Shown: positions 44,851 to 55,901, counted from the stretch's first letter. The stretch: 64,000 nt of DNA from Smallanthus sonchifolius (GCA_023525975.1 CM042018.1:75771001-75835000), one strand, 5' to 3'. Numbers and translations are program-made. Notes: generated by a model not told the origin, from the sequence alone.

Positions 44851-47611
44851 ATGGGTCGTCGTGTCGAATACAAACATAACCAGGTGGCATTGTTAGATCC
44901 TAACATGTCGGAGGCCATAAACTTTCAAGGAATTATTGGCTTTCTGAATCATTCACGACTTCGTGTCGCATTATCTGCAGATCCATACATAAGTCTGGTG
45001 TATATTCAGCAATTTTGGGACACAATTCATCAAGATACTGATGTAGAACCTCATGTTCTTCGTGCCACTTTAAATAATACGGAGATTGCAATATCGGAAG
45101 AAACTATTCGTGCTGCTCTTGCTCTAGGTGGTGCTGATGATGATCCTATGTCACATCCTAGTACATTGATTATGGGATGCTTTCAGAGGATGGGTTACCG
45201 TGGAAAACCTAATGATACACAAGCTCGAAAGGGTGGTTTGGTTGGTGAATGGAGATACTTCATGCATGTGATTATCCATGCCTATCTCCTCGTAAAGCTG
45301 GTACAGATGGGTTAAAGACTGCTCTTCAAGCTGCTATGGTAGCTTTGACTTTGAACAAGCGGTTCAATTTGGCACGTTATGTTTATCGAGAGATGGTTAT
45401 CCAAATTACACCTGCTGAAAGTCAAGGATTTCTTATGTATCCTCGGTTCATCCAAATGATTCTGAATCATCTTCTTCCTGATCTCCCACAGCATCAATTA
45501 GATTAACTTTGACTCCGATGTCCAAGCCTATCTTTACTGATTGCACTAAGGTGAAACAACATAATGGAGCGTTGATTCCTGTAATTACTCCATTGTTTGG
45601 TCACTTAATCAATCCTGATTTTGTTGAACCACCAAATGACAACTGGTTTCATCCCGATGAGATAGCTCAAGTGCAAGGTCAGAATGTTCAACAACAACAA
45701 CAACAACCACAACAACCTATTTAACAACCATTACTAGTTCAACAACAACAAGTTCCCATACAACAACAAATTCCTATTCAAGAACAAGTTCCAATTCAAC
45801 AAGCTCAGGTTGATATACCTGTTAATGAACATGTTCCAGAAGAGGTCGTACATGAACATGAACAAGAACAAGATTTAGGAATGAATATGGATGAATTTGT
45901 TGATGACGCTGTGAACTCACCCATTCATGAAGCTGAAGGGAATGTGGTGACAGATAATGAGTCGAGTTCCAGCTCAAGTGATACGATTTTACCTATTTCT
46001 GAAGAAACCGAATCTGATGAATCTACAGATTTTTCCTCTGATCATTATGAAAGGTTGGCTCGTATACCATTGGCTAATACTGGTAAACGTCTTAAATCTA
46101 CAGCCAGAAGACAAAGACGTAAGTCTGTTCGGGATCATCCTTCCCGATCAGTACTTGGAAAAAGAACATTGATGGATGAGAGTTCTGATAGTGATTTTAA
46201 TCCGGATCCTAAAACTCAAAAGCTTATGTCTGCTTCGATTGCTGCTGCTCAATCTTCACAGGGTGTAGAGGATGCTACTTTTGTTGCTTCCTTAATTGTT
46301 ACACCTCCACGTTCTAAAGATCCATATCCTGTTCTAACTCCTGTTCCTCCTGTGATTATTCCTACTCCTAGTCCCTCTGTTCCTCAATCTTCGGCTGGTC
46401 CTTCCAAGCCTTCTGATTCTGATAGGATTACTTTCCTTGAATCTCAAGTGCTTGCTTTACAAACTCAGGTGGATACTCTTGTATCTACTGATACTCAAAG
46501 ACCGCTTATGATTTAGACTCAAGCTACGCAGATTGCTGCCATGCAGGCATTAGTTTCCAAACTGGTTGAGCGTCTTGACGCTCAGGGGGAGTTAAAGATA
46601 CGTGATACATGTCACACCGAGTCTATTCAAAGATATGATGATGATGATGATGATGATGAAGACAATGATCCTTCTGGTAATATTGAGGGTTATCGTCAAT
46701 ACGCTGACGTTAATCCTATATCTAAAGTTCAGGGGGAGTCGACATCACAATCCATTGAAGGAAACAAAGATACTTCTGGAGTTAATGAAGAAGAAATTTT
46801 ATTATTGGAGTTCTTTGCAGAGTCTGAGGAGGAAGAAGCTGAAAAGATAGCATGTCTTGATGACATTGATGAATTATTCAATGACATAGAAGATGATGTG
46901 TCGGATAATGAAATAGAAGAAGGAGAGATAGTGGAGATAGAGATAGAGAAAGGTCAAGATAAAGTGACTTATGAAGGCTGTGATGGTCTGAATGTCCCTT
47001 ATAAATTCATCCAAGATGATGTTATTCCTGAGTTCACTTATGAAGGAGTAACAGATTCTATGGACTCTTCTGAAGACATCACACTGCTTGAAGATACTGT
47101 TAATTCTAAGATTGATACTGATGATGAAAACATTTAATCCAATAAAAATGATGAAGCTGATACTACTCACACTGAGTCTCCAAAGGTGAATGAAGAACCT
47201 GTGATGTACAGAAATACAGGTATGACTAGAGAATAGTGGAGAGAAGTTGTAAATAGCTGGATGAAGGTGCTACCCAACTCTCAAGCACAACCTGCTCAGA
47301 AAGAAAAATATGTGAATAAAGAGAGGTGTGTAAGAAGAATCATAAGTTGGTTTTATGATAATGACACAAAATTATTTGCTATTAAAAGATCTGATGGTGT
47401 TCAGTACTTAAAGCCAAGGATCAAGTATTTCAATACCTTGCCAAGGTGTGAAATGAATGGTCTAGCTTCAAAGCCACTTATTAATAGATCCAAGATTGGT
47501 TTAGCTGACGTGATTGCAAATCTGATCAAGAGAGAAGGTGGTTTGGGGAAGTATGAAAGGCTAAAGCCTCAAAAAGGAAACAGAGTGAAGAACATAGATC
47601 AAGGAGCTTGA
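44851..47611 (+). pseudogene. Third ORF of C1 (env-position protein), two frameshifts and four stops
   Basis: Starts MGRRVEYKH at 44851. The N-terminal domain includes FQGIIGFLNHSRLRVALS, IQQFWDTI and ISEETIRAALAL. The frame changes near 45250-45310 and again near 45506. From 45509 one frame runs to 47611 with stops at 45722, 46514, 47135 and 47234. After FLMYPRFIQMIL it has a Gln-rich tract (45690-45800) and an acidic segment. A strongly basic patch KRLKSTARRQRRK (near 46085) follows, then a Pro-rich linker, a short coiled coil (RITFLESQVLALQTQ), a second acidic region and a C-terminal domain (WFYDNDTKLFAIKR, LINRSKIGLADVIANL). No transmembrane helix seen. A nuclear role is inferred from the basic patch. 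Confidence 0.75.
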
Positions 47612-49663
47612 TGAGGCCGTGGAGGACCGGTAGAACGCGAAGGATGAAGGCGGTGCCGGTTAGGATCAAGGAGAAGCCTCCTGATATGCTTGCTTGAATC
47701 TCGAGCAAGTGCCCGGGATGTAGAGTTTTTGTGCATTACTTGGTTTGAGTCTGTGTCTACTTTTGTGTTTTTCGGTATGTGTTTTGTTTGTGTCGAGTTT
47801 TGCAGGGATTCGCGCTTGATTCAGCGAGGAAAATCATCGGGAATGAAGTTCCAGGTATTTTTACATATGTTTTTATGCTTTGAATAGGTTTTTATGGAAT
47901 TTGGGTGAAAAAAGTTTGAGGGGTAAAAAATTTTCTAAGTACAAAAACCATCAAAACATTCTGTCATCAGAGGGTTCTCGCGGTACGCGAGAGCTTTTCC
48001 TATGTTCCTCGTGGTACGCGAAGGATAGAAATAGGGACCGGCCTGAATTTCATTGGCTCGCGGTACGCGAGGCGTGGGTCTGGTTTTATCGCGGTACGCG
48101 GGGCCTCTCTAGCTTCACCCTCCTTCCTTTGTTTTCCATGGTTTTCCATATCTATCACCATCCACTACACCACCAACCACCATCACCTACCACCATTTAT
48201 CCAGGATCATCATACCATTTCACCGACCACCACCAGTACCATGGGGAAATTGAAACCGTTCGTGACCGATGACCGACCTTGCTGTGGCTTTCATGTCTAT
48301 GTGTTTGCCACACATCGAGTACATTTCTCTGCATATCCATATATCTTGAGTCTTTTATGTTTTTAGTGAGTCAGTTTGAGTCAGAAGAGTCTTTATTTTA
48401 ACTTGAGTCTGTTTAATGCTGTGGGTTTGTTGTGAGGTTATTTTGCAGGATTTATCATTCCGCCCATACTCAATCTCCATTCGGGCGGGATCGATTATCA
48501 CTATTACACGGTTTGTAAAGGCAACCCAGTCGTCTGTGCAACCGCGACCGAAATGCCATACGGTGCACACGTGGAAGAATGAAGCGGGATATATTCACTA
48601 CTACATTACCAGCTAAGTCGCTTCCTTTTTATTTTTTATTTTTATTTTTAGTTGTGTCTTACTTCACATTGAAGACAATGTGTCTTTCAAGTGTCGGGAT
48701 GTGAGTGTCTAGTTTAGCTAGTTTGTCTTGTTTATAAAAATACAACAAATTATAAGAAATTTGAAAAAATGTCCTTGGAAATAATTGCATATACATGGAA
48801 AATGATAGTACAACTGGATCTTTGTTGAGTTTAAATGATTAAATAATTGAAAACGTGTCTAATTAGTGATGTTTTGGTAGACACAGCTAGTTAGTAAAGC
48901 TTAAATATACTGTTTGTGTTGTTTAGTAATTAATTGAATTAAATCATGAAATCTTGTGGGTATTCATCTTAGGGTAATCGGTAATACTGAAACTGTCAAC
49001 ATAGGGTGATAGGTACCACGTTAAGTTAAAATTTAGAGGTTTTTAAAATTTCTTGGCACACCACTCTCTTTTTATGAGAATAAATCCGAGTTTCGGTGGC
49101 GCCCGCATCCATATTCCATAATTCTTGAGCTAATCTAAGTTTCTCCTACGTGTCACACGTCGGGTTCCAGCCTGATTGAAACACCACTGGGTTGATTCTT
49201 ATGTGCTTATTGATTATGACTTAGTCTATGTGTTAACTTTCAGGGTAGTGACTTGGTTGAAACGCCTCTATACGAAAGTTCTTTTGCTTAATTATGCTCA
49301 TTTCCATCCTTTCATTCATATTTCATCTGATTTCTAAAAACCTGTAATCTTTAGTTTAACGTGGTAGGGTAAATCTATATGGTTTGATCCGTGCCTAAAC
49401 ATGACTGTGAGATGGGATTAGGTAGAGTTGTAACTTTTAAGTGTGAGTCACATAGATTGATTGATAGTTGTATAAAATGAATTAGAACACTATACGGGGG
49501 CTTGAAAGTTGGTGTTGGGTTTAATCGGACAGAAATACTGATTATTGCTTTTTAACGCGTGAGTATGTTTTGCTAATTGGTAAATGATGTTAGTTAGTAG
49601 ATGCCAGTTATGATTCCATTGCAGCTTTTTCGAGGAAGAAAAAAGGTTAAGTGTGGGGATATT
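47612..49663 (+). other. Non-coding 3' internal region of D
   Basis: Short ORFs (for example 47880-48272) overlap repeats and carry no known domain. It holds the TCGCGGTACGCGA array (47976-48104), a CACCAC-rich low-complexity stretch (48150-48240), AAATGATAGTACA (48798-48813), a CGGGTTCCAGCCTG module (about 49150-49285) and the polypurine tract GTTAAGTGTGGGGATAT (to 49663). Confidence 0.7.
47976..48104 (+). repeat. TCGCGGTACGCGA array in the D 3' internal region (4 units)
   Basis: Units near 47976, 48006, 48056 and 48089. Arms CTCGCG / CGCGAG flank a GTA loop. One unit has CCTCGTG as its left arm. Confidence 0.88.
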
Positions 49664-51287
49664 TGATGTAGTGCAAAGCACACATCTATATTCAGTTGTT
49701 TTAGTGCGTCTTTAATTAGTTTTGTTTTTGTTTTGAGTCATTTTGATGTACATTTGAGTCTATTGTATGTTTACAGAGCTCGGGAATAATACAAGTAAAT
49801 ATGTGAAGGAACCGAGCAAGAGAAGAAAGTCCAGTGTTCAAAGTACAAGAGATTTTCAGACTCTCGCGGTACGCGAGAAGCCTAGAGAAAACCTTCGCGG
49901 TACGCGAGGATTTCCAGCATCAGTCGCGACTAAATTATCCTTCGCGGTACGCGAAGGATTTGGGATTATCTCTCGCGGTACGCGAGAGGTCCGTGAATCC
50001 GCAAAAACCCTAATTTCCAATATTTAATGTTTTAAACGACCATTCTTTGGGGAGTTCGATTTTTGGCCATCAAGAGAGGCTTAGAAGGCGATTTTCGGTG
50101 TAGGAAGCAGCTTTGAAGCTAAAGATTCAAGCTTTGGATTCCGGGTTGGTTATATTAGCGTTCTAGGTTTTCAAGATTCCATCTTTGTGTTTAAATTATG
50201 TGTTTGAAACCATGTTTTGTTCTTATTACTTCTGTTTGAATGTTTTGAGAATGATTCAAGGCTAAAACTTATATATTGCCTAGGTAAATTGATGAATACT
50301 TGTTAAAGTTTCAGTTTTTTATAGGTTTTGGATTAAATTAATGGTTTTTTGATTTTGTAGAAGATCTTGAGTTGATTATTGTGATGTTATTGCATGTTTA
50401 GATCTGATTTTGTGATTGATTTCAATTCCTTGCGTTGATTGTGGTTGTCTGCTAGTTATATTAGCGTATCTTGGTCATATATCTTAGGGTTTGTGATTAG
50501 GGGGTTTGCTAGACGTAGTAGTCATAGGATTTATCTTTGATTGCTGATTAGAATTGAGTGTGTATCCTAGTTCAATACCCGAGAGATGAGAATTAGTCGT
50601 TTAGTCTTCGTCATTAGGAATTCGAGTGTCATCCGTCTGAGGGGAAGCCGGTATTAGGTGTCTAGTGGTTGTTGCTATTCGTGTCATAGTTGTTTTCTTG
50701 AGATTACCCCGTCCATAATTTGAGTGTATTGGTGAAAAGTGAGACTGAGAGGTAATCTGTCTATTAGGGTACTTGATCATAGTTGGAAATACCTGAGAAG
50801 TGATCCAACATCTGGTGAGTTATTACATCTGTAGCTTCCTTAGTTGGTGACACCCTGAGAGTGATTAGGGATCCACTAGGCTGTCTAGAGTTGTTTCATT
50901 AGAAACCCAGATCCATTATAATTTCCATAATCGATAGAAGTTGTGCTTTGCAAGTAGGATTCCTACCTAGGTAATATTCTTCCCATCTCTTGATTTCAAT
51001 TTTAGTTCTCTGTTCTTGATAGTTGAGTCGACTTAGTTTGCTGCATCCTTAGTTTAATATTTAGTGTAGTAAACCCCCCAAACCAATTAAATCTTTAGTC
51101 CGAGTCAGAGTCTAGTATTAGTATTCAGTCTCTCTAGGGTTCGATATTCTGGTTTACCGTTAAGTTGTGCTACACTCGATAGGTACACTTGTCTGTCAGT
51201 GTGGTTTAGTTGAAGGTACTCATTTTATTACCTAGGAGTCTAGGTTAGGTTTTATTATTATTTTAATAGACCGTCTGGGCGATATCA
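49664..51287 (+). repeat. 3' LTR of D (1624 bp)
   Basis: TGATGTAGTGCAAAGC to GGGCGATATCA. It follows a purine tract, and its last 350 bp match the 5' remnant next to the PBS. It contains four TCGCGGTACGCGA units at 49861-49989. Confidence 0.88.
49861..49989 (+). repeat. TCGCGGTACGCGA array in the D LTR (4 units)
   Basis: Units at about 49861, 49891, 49937 and 49969. Two have perfect 8-bp arms (CCTTCGCG/CGCGAAGG and CTCTCGCG/CGCGAGAG) around GTA. The arm ends differ between units but usually stay complementary. Confidence 0.92.
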
Positions 51288-51290
51288 ATG

Positions 51291-51673
51291 TACATGACTA
51301 AACCGTCATAAAACTAAGTAGTTTTCCCCGAAAAACTATACATGACTTAACCGTCATAAATAATAAGTAGTTTTCCAGAAATCGTATCCATGACTTAACC
51401 ATCATAAAATAAGTAGTTTTCACCCGAAAACGTATCCATGACTTAACTGTCATAAAGTAAGTGGTTTTCACCTGAAAACGTATCTATGACTTAACCGTCA
51501 TAAAGTAAGTAGTTTTCACCCGAAAACGTATCCATGACTTAACCGTCATAAAATAAGTAGTTTTCACCCGAAAACGTATCCATGACTTAACCATCATAAA
51601 ATAAGTAGTTTTGCCCTAAAACGCATCCATGACTTAACCGTCATAAAATAAGTAGTTTTTCGATCAAATAGTA
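51291..51673 (+). repeat. 48-bp minisatellite, 8 units
   Basis: Unit TCCATGACTTAACCGTCATA...TAAGTAGTTTTCACCCGAAAACGTA, eight units with scattered substitutions. Each contains the inverted repeat ATGAC...GTCAT. It begins 3 bp after the D LTR and is probably part of the next element's LTR. Confidence 0.93.
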
Positions 51674-52887
51674 TGTATATATAACCAATGAATTGAACTT
51701 TTCCTGATCAATTGACCCCATATGTAAGCTTGCAAGGAATACAAATAATATGTAATGCATGAGACCATAACCAAACCATGACAAATGAATGCCCCTCCCT
51801 CGCTAAACCAAGAGAATAAGACATTATGCGGTCATTCGGCCATATGGACCCCTGGTTAGAGCGACTAACCATGACCGGGGGTGTCACCCCTAATAGTACT
51901 ATCCATAGAATCCCAGGCTAAGTCCATAGCTAATGGTTACAAAGTGTATTTGTTTAAGGGGACTTTACGAGCTCTATAATTGTTTCCTCAATGCACACAT
52001 AACAGTCTGGTCTTTGTTCATTTATTTATATATACAAATAGTTACAAGTATATTTCCACCCCAAAACATTTCAAAACATTGAAAAAGGGGACAGTGAAAC
52101 TCACAAAGAGTTAAACCAGAGTATTCATGTTTTCAAAACATATTAAGTAAGTATGTTTCTCCCCCGACGTTTACAAAACAGTAAAAAGATAAAAGGGGGC
52201 CGTGAACTCACCTTGTGTCCGGTGAAATCCTAGAAAATAACAGGGTGCTAGAAGTTCCTCTCTATCCGTACCCTAATCACACAAGGGTACTAATGTGTTA
52301 AGACTATCCGTCTTAAATGTAAGTTGTTCACCTGACTTAACGAATCCCGTTAAGTACGCCTTTGTTTAGAAAAACAGTGTTTTCATGTGATGACTCGTTG
52401 GTGATTATTATTCTAGTCTAGAAGATTATATATTTTCTGAGAAAATATTATGTTTCCATATTGGTGACTTGTTAGGTGTACCAAAAATAAATATTTTTTT
52501 TGCATCGGCTCATAATATATCCATATTATCGTTCGCATATAAACATATAATTATTTCTTAAAAATAATTATATAAAATCACAAATATCGTTCAAGTATAT
52601 TCTATAAATGTTATTTATCCTACATGCGTATAAACCACGTTAACACATCTACATGCATATACTTGTTTCGAACGACATTTATTAGTTTGTTTACGTTCGT
52701 CATGTATTTAATTTTACTAATATATGCATACGAGTATAACCACCTTTCAATATACAAGTTTCATGTTATCTAATATTTTCTTTTTCAAGATAATAATCAT
52801 AATCGTGTTTCCATACATACATAGAACTTGATTTTCATCATTTAACTATTTCATTACTCATTCCGAGTTAACAATTTTTCCATCGTT

Positions 52888-52940
<53 letters not shown>

Positions 52941-53257
52941 ATAGATATTATTTCTAATTTTCCCAAGTTCTATAACTTAGGATCATGCACCCACTTATAT
53001 ATATGTATAGTCCGGTTTCTAAACATGCATACATATATTTAGAGATTCCATGTTAATCAACTAAAAATACACACATCCATATACACTTTGGTACAATTTA
53101 TATATATATATATATTTATATATATTTCACTTATCCAAGTATTAAGTATACTTTTCAACTTAATCTTTCCCTTTTATCATCAAATGCTCACACAAGAATA
53201 TCTATTCATAGATATATATAGAGTTTTATTATTATATAAACTGTTGTCATCAATGTA
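51674..53257 (-). other. Probable Gypsy LTR fragment, minus strand
   Basis: No ORF. The reverse complement shows GTGAGTTCACGGCCCCCTTT, then TTTACTGTTTTGTAAACGTCGGGG and GGGGTGGAAATATAC, paralleling the B LTR segment around 16285-16345. Boundaries are not recognisable. It includes a CA/TA microsatellite and several further TA-rich runs. Confidence 0.5.
52888..52936 (+). repeat. (CA)n(TA)n microsatellite
   Basis: About 23 bp of CA repeats directly followed by about 26 bp of AT repeats. Confidence 0.95.
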
Positions 53258-53342
53258 ATTCTTTTGAACATTGTTTAGTAAGTTTATATACTTGTATTTT
53301 CATTTTAATGTAATTTTCTGTTTTTATTTATAAGTCTGGGCC

Positions 53343-53478
53343 ATCGAAACTACTTAGTTTCGATTGAGGTTTGTTCAATCAAAACTAGTAGTTTCGATAG
53401 ATAGTTTAGTTTCGACAGACATATCACACTTGTAAATGCTTCACCGAAACTAGTAGTTTCGGTAAGCATAGTTTCGAT
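53343..53478 (+). repeat. TCGAAACTA/TAGTTTCGA array in LTR F
   Basis: Three full near-palindromes and two half units. The first has perfect 10-bp arms ATCGAAACTA/TAGTTTCGAT around CT; another reads ACCGAAACT-AGT-AGTTTCGGT. It ends about 14 bp before the TATA box. Confidence 0.9.
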
Positions 53479-53492
53479 GCCTGTCAACTTGT

Positions 53493-53500
53493 TATAAATA
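53493..53500 (+). promoter_or_regulatory. TATA box of LTR F
   Basis: TATAAATA downstream of the array, as in the C1 LTR. Confidence 0.6.
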
Positions 53501-53768
53501 GCCTAGTTTGAGAATTTCTAGGGTGTGGATAGCGGCTGTAACCCTGAAATTCTCTCTTTCATAGTTTTTCTGAATCAATACACATTTAGAATTATTTCAT
53601 CTATTGTTCTTACAATTCCGTATATTATTTGTGTTGATTCCTGTGTGATTTGCCTGTTTATCTTCACCAATTCTGTTTCTACCCTTTGTTTCACCATGAT
53701 ACACACAGATTCCGCCTGTGTGTGTAATCGATCTGTTGAGTTATTTCCGATTGAAATCTGGACCTACA

Positions 53769-54028
53769 ATTCTCTTATGGTGGCCTCATAAAATAGAACT
53801 TCTTGGTTGTGCAAAGTTGCTCTTATGTGCTCCACATTGTTGATGGATACTCTTTCAGCAGTGACCTAGAATGATTGTGGCTTCAAAAATGGGCAAGTTG
53901 TGACTTATAGCAAAGTTCACATTAGAGTTAGCAAGAAAATTGAGCATAGGTACAAATCTCTCACTCTTGGGATCATCAGCATTAAGAAAGGCACATATAA
54001 TGTGCTTCTTCACAAATAGAAGATCCAT
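53769..54028 (-). pseudogene. N-terminal fragment of a copia third ORF (family G/F), minus strand
   Basis: Starts MDLLFVKKH at 54028. It reads FVPMLNFLANSNVNFAIS, the same pattern as C1 FQGIIGFLNHSRLRVALS. A frameshift near 53865 leads to VEHIRATL and a segment ending EATIRE that parallels C1 ISEETIRAAL. It is cut at 53768 by LTR F. The TCGAAACTA palindromes lie just upstream (54091-54258), as the family's arrays do before third ORFs elsewhere. Confidence 0.65.
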
Positions 54029-54090
54029 GTCTGTCAAAAAAAAAAATTCAAACATCAGTCCAACACTTAGAAAATTTCAGAGAAGCCTGA

Positions 54091-54258
54091 TCAAAACTAC
54101 TAGTTTCGGGCAAGAAAATCTAATCGAAACTACTTAGTTTCGGGCAAGCTTGGGTATCGAAGCAACAAGTTTCGATAGGAAACCTGTTCAAATTCTAAAA
54201 AATCATATTTTAAAATCAAAAGAAAACACCCTTTAATCGAAAAAACTAGTTTCGATGC
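54091..54258 (-). repeat. TCGAAACTA/TAGTTTCGA array before the minus-strand third ORF
   Basis: Four units near 54091, 54123, 54155 and 54236, the same motif as in LTR F. This links the ORF fragment and LTR F to one family. Confidence 0.88.
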
Positions 54259-54475
54259 CAGAGGTCTGATCAGAAACACAAGTATCAAAACATATATACA
54301 AATTCAAAGAACTCAGATAAACATAGAATATGTATAAAACTAAGAAAAAGGGCAAAGAGAAAGAGCCTGTGAGGATTGAAACTTCTTCTTACCAAGGAAT
54401 ATGATTGTAATCTGCAAATATATACAAAAGAGGTGAGATATTAACAATGATGATGTTAAAGACAAGATCAAAGCC
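54259..54475. other. Unassigned sequence between opposed third-ORF pieces
   Basis: AT-rich DNA with no ORF or recognisable repeat. It contains the breakpoint that puts the two third-ORF pieces in opposite orientations. Confidence 0.4.
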
Positions 54476-55546
54476 CTAATCAAGAGCCAGATGTTAATGT
54501 TGAACAACACATAGAGCAAGATGTTGAATAGCCTATCTTAGAGGCTCCTTTTATGGAACAACTAGTTAGAAAATCTTGAGCCAGTAATTGAAGAGCAACA
54601 TGCTGAAAACATAGAAGCAGATGTTAATGATGAGGTTAAAGAGAATATTGAAGCTGAGTCTAGTGACACCTTGGATGAAGGCATCTATGGTACTAGGTAT
54701 GATCAATCTGACTATGAGTCTGAAGATGAGGAACATACTGAACCGCATTCATCCTCCTCTAAGAGACGAGCTGATTCTGAGTCTGATTATGAACAAGAAG
54801 AACCTCTTGCAAAGAAAATTAAGATAGGACTGGAGTCCTTAACATCTTCTGATGAATCACTGTTTGACATTCCTGAACACTTAACCCCCACTCACTCACC
54901 TACTCATATTCCACCACCCTCACCACAACCATCTCCACTACATACACCTGTTCCTTCACCACCCGCATCCCCTATTCCTGATCCATCACCATCTGTCCCA
55001 AGAGTTAAAACCTTAAGCCTAGAAGTGAAAAAGCTACAGGATAAAGTTACAAAAAGAGATGAAGAAATACAAAGCTTAAAGACAGAACTGAGTGAGTGTA
55101 AAGAATAAATAAAAGATCTACGGCTGGAAGTTGGAGGCTTACATACCCAACTTGATGTTCAGCAAACCCAGCTGGAAACCCAACAAAAGATAATCTCTCA
55201 GCAACAACAAGAGTTCAAAGCCTTATCTGATGTTGTTGAACAAATCAAGGCTTCATTGATTAAATCTTCTCAACAGGAAACCCCTTCCACAACTCAAGGG
55301 GAGACCACTTCTGCTGGTGGACCCTCTTCCCCTGCCTTTGTGTCAAATCTTCAGTCTTCACTAACAATCTTCTCTAGCCAAGCTGCCAAGATAAAAGATA
55401 CTATGGAAGTCAAGATAGAAGAAACAGGTTATGATCTTCCATCTGTCAGTGAAAGGAGAGCATTAAGAGGAAAAGGAAAGGGAAAAGAAGCTGATATTGA
55501 ACTTGTGGTATTAGATGAAGAAGAAATTGGATCAGATCATGATTAG
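54476..55546 (+). pseudogene. C-terminal part of a copia third ORF, plus strand
   Basis: Acidic region, then a bipartite basic patch (SKRRADSESD...AKKIKIG), a Pro-rich linker (THSPTHIPPPSPQPSP), a coiled coil (LEVKKLQDKVTKRDEEIQSL, then Gln-rich heptads) and a basic-acidic tail (GKGKGKEADIE, DEEEIGSDHD). From 54671 one frame runs to 55546 with a single TAA at 55106. Upstream, about 54476-54560 is in another frame with a TAG. The order acidic, basic, Pro-rich, coiled coil is the same as in the C1 third ORF C-terminal half. The N-terminal domain is missing. Confidence 0.68.
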
Positions 55547-55587
55547 GCGCTTGATTAGTTTGCCTGATTAAACCCTTATTCAGATTA

Positions 55588-55740
55588 AGTTCGCTTGATT
55601 AGGCGAACTTGTTAAGTTCGCTTAACAAGCCTTCGGCGAACAAGATAAGTTCGCTTCATCCCTAAGTTCGCTTCACCCCAGACAGAAGATTAAGTTTGCT
55701 TCGTTGTTTTAAGCGAACTTCACTGTACACAGGCGAACTT
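55588..55740 (-). repeat. GCGAACTT/AAGTTCGC array in the C3 spacer
   Basis: About seven units including GGCGAACTT-GTT-AAGTTCGCT, at the same position relative to pol as 44098-44290 in C1. Confidence 0.88.
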
Positions 55741-55901
55741 AATTGCTTTTCAACCTTTTTACCTTGAACAAAAATTTTACCAACTTCATCCTGTCAAATC
55801 TTGAACTTCCGTCAGCAACACATATTCGATCCAATCCCGAACAATTTTAATAAAAGTTTAGAATTTTCATGGAAAATAAAAAAGAAAATCTTTTTGAATT
55901 T

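Larger units (their letters stand above)
42382..47611 (+). mobile_element. Element C1, 3' part (end of pol, spacer, third ORF)
   Basis: Continues the copia element begun at 8664. The sequence matches C3 from about 57545 (minus strand) through the pol end and the spacer to about 44235. It then carries a complete but decayed third ORF. No 3' LTR is found; D sequence starts at about 47612. Confidence 0.78.
47612..51287 (+). mobile_element. Element D (Athila-like), 3' part with 3' LTR
   Basis: About 2 kb of non-coding internal DNA, a purine-rich tract and a complete 1.6-kb LTR whose end matches the 5' LTR remnant at 5369-5716. The junction with C1 at about 47612 is placed by the end of the C1 third ORF and is approximate. 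Confidence 0.78.
53263..53768 (+). repeat. Solo copia LTR (F), left edge approximate
   Basis: Palindrome array, TATA box (TATAAATA, 53493-53500) and an end TGGACCTACA that matches the C1 LTR end ACCTACA. No primer-binding site follows; the LTR instead abuts a minus-strand third-ORF fragment. ATTCT occurs on both sides (53258-53262, 53769-53773), a possible 5-bp target duplication, although two extra T's separate it from the expected TG start. Confidence 0.65.

Noticed and set aside
47880..48272. 130-codon ORF with His/Pro-rich end
   Set aside because: Spans the TCGCGGTACGCGA array and a CACCAC stretch in D's non-coding 3' region; no domain.
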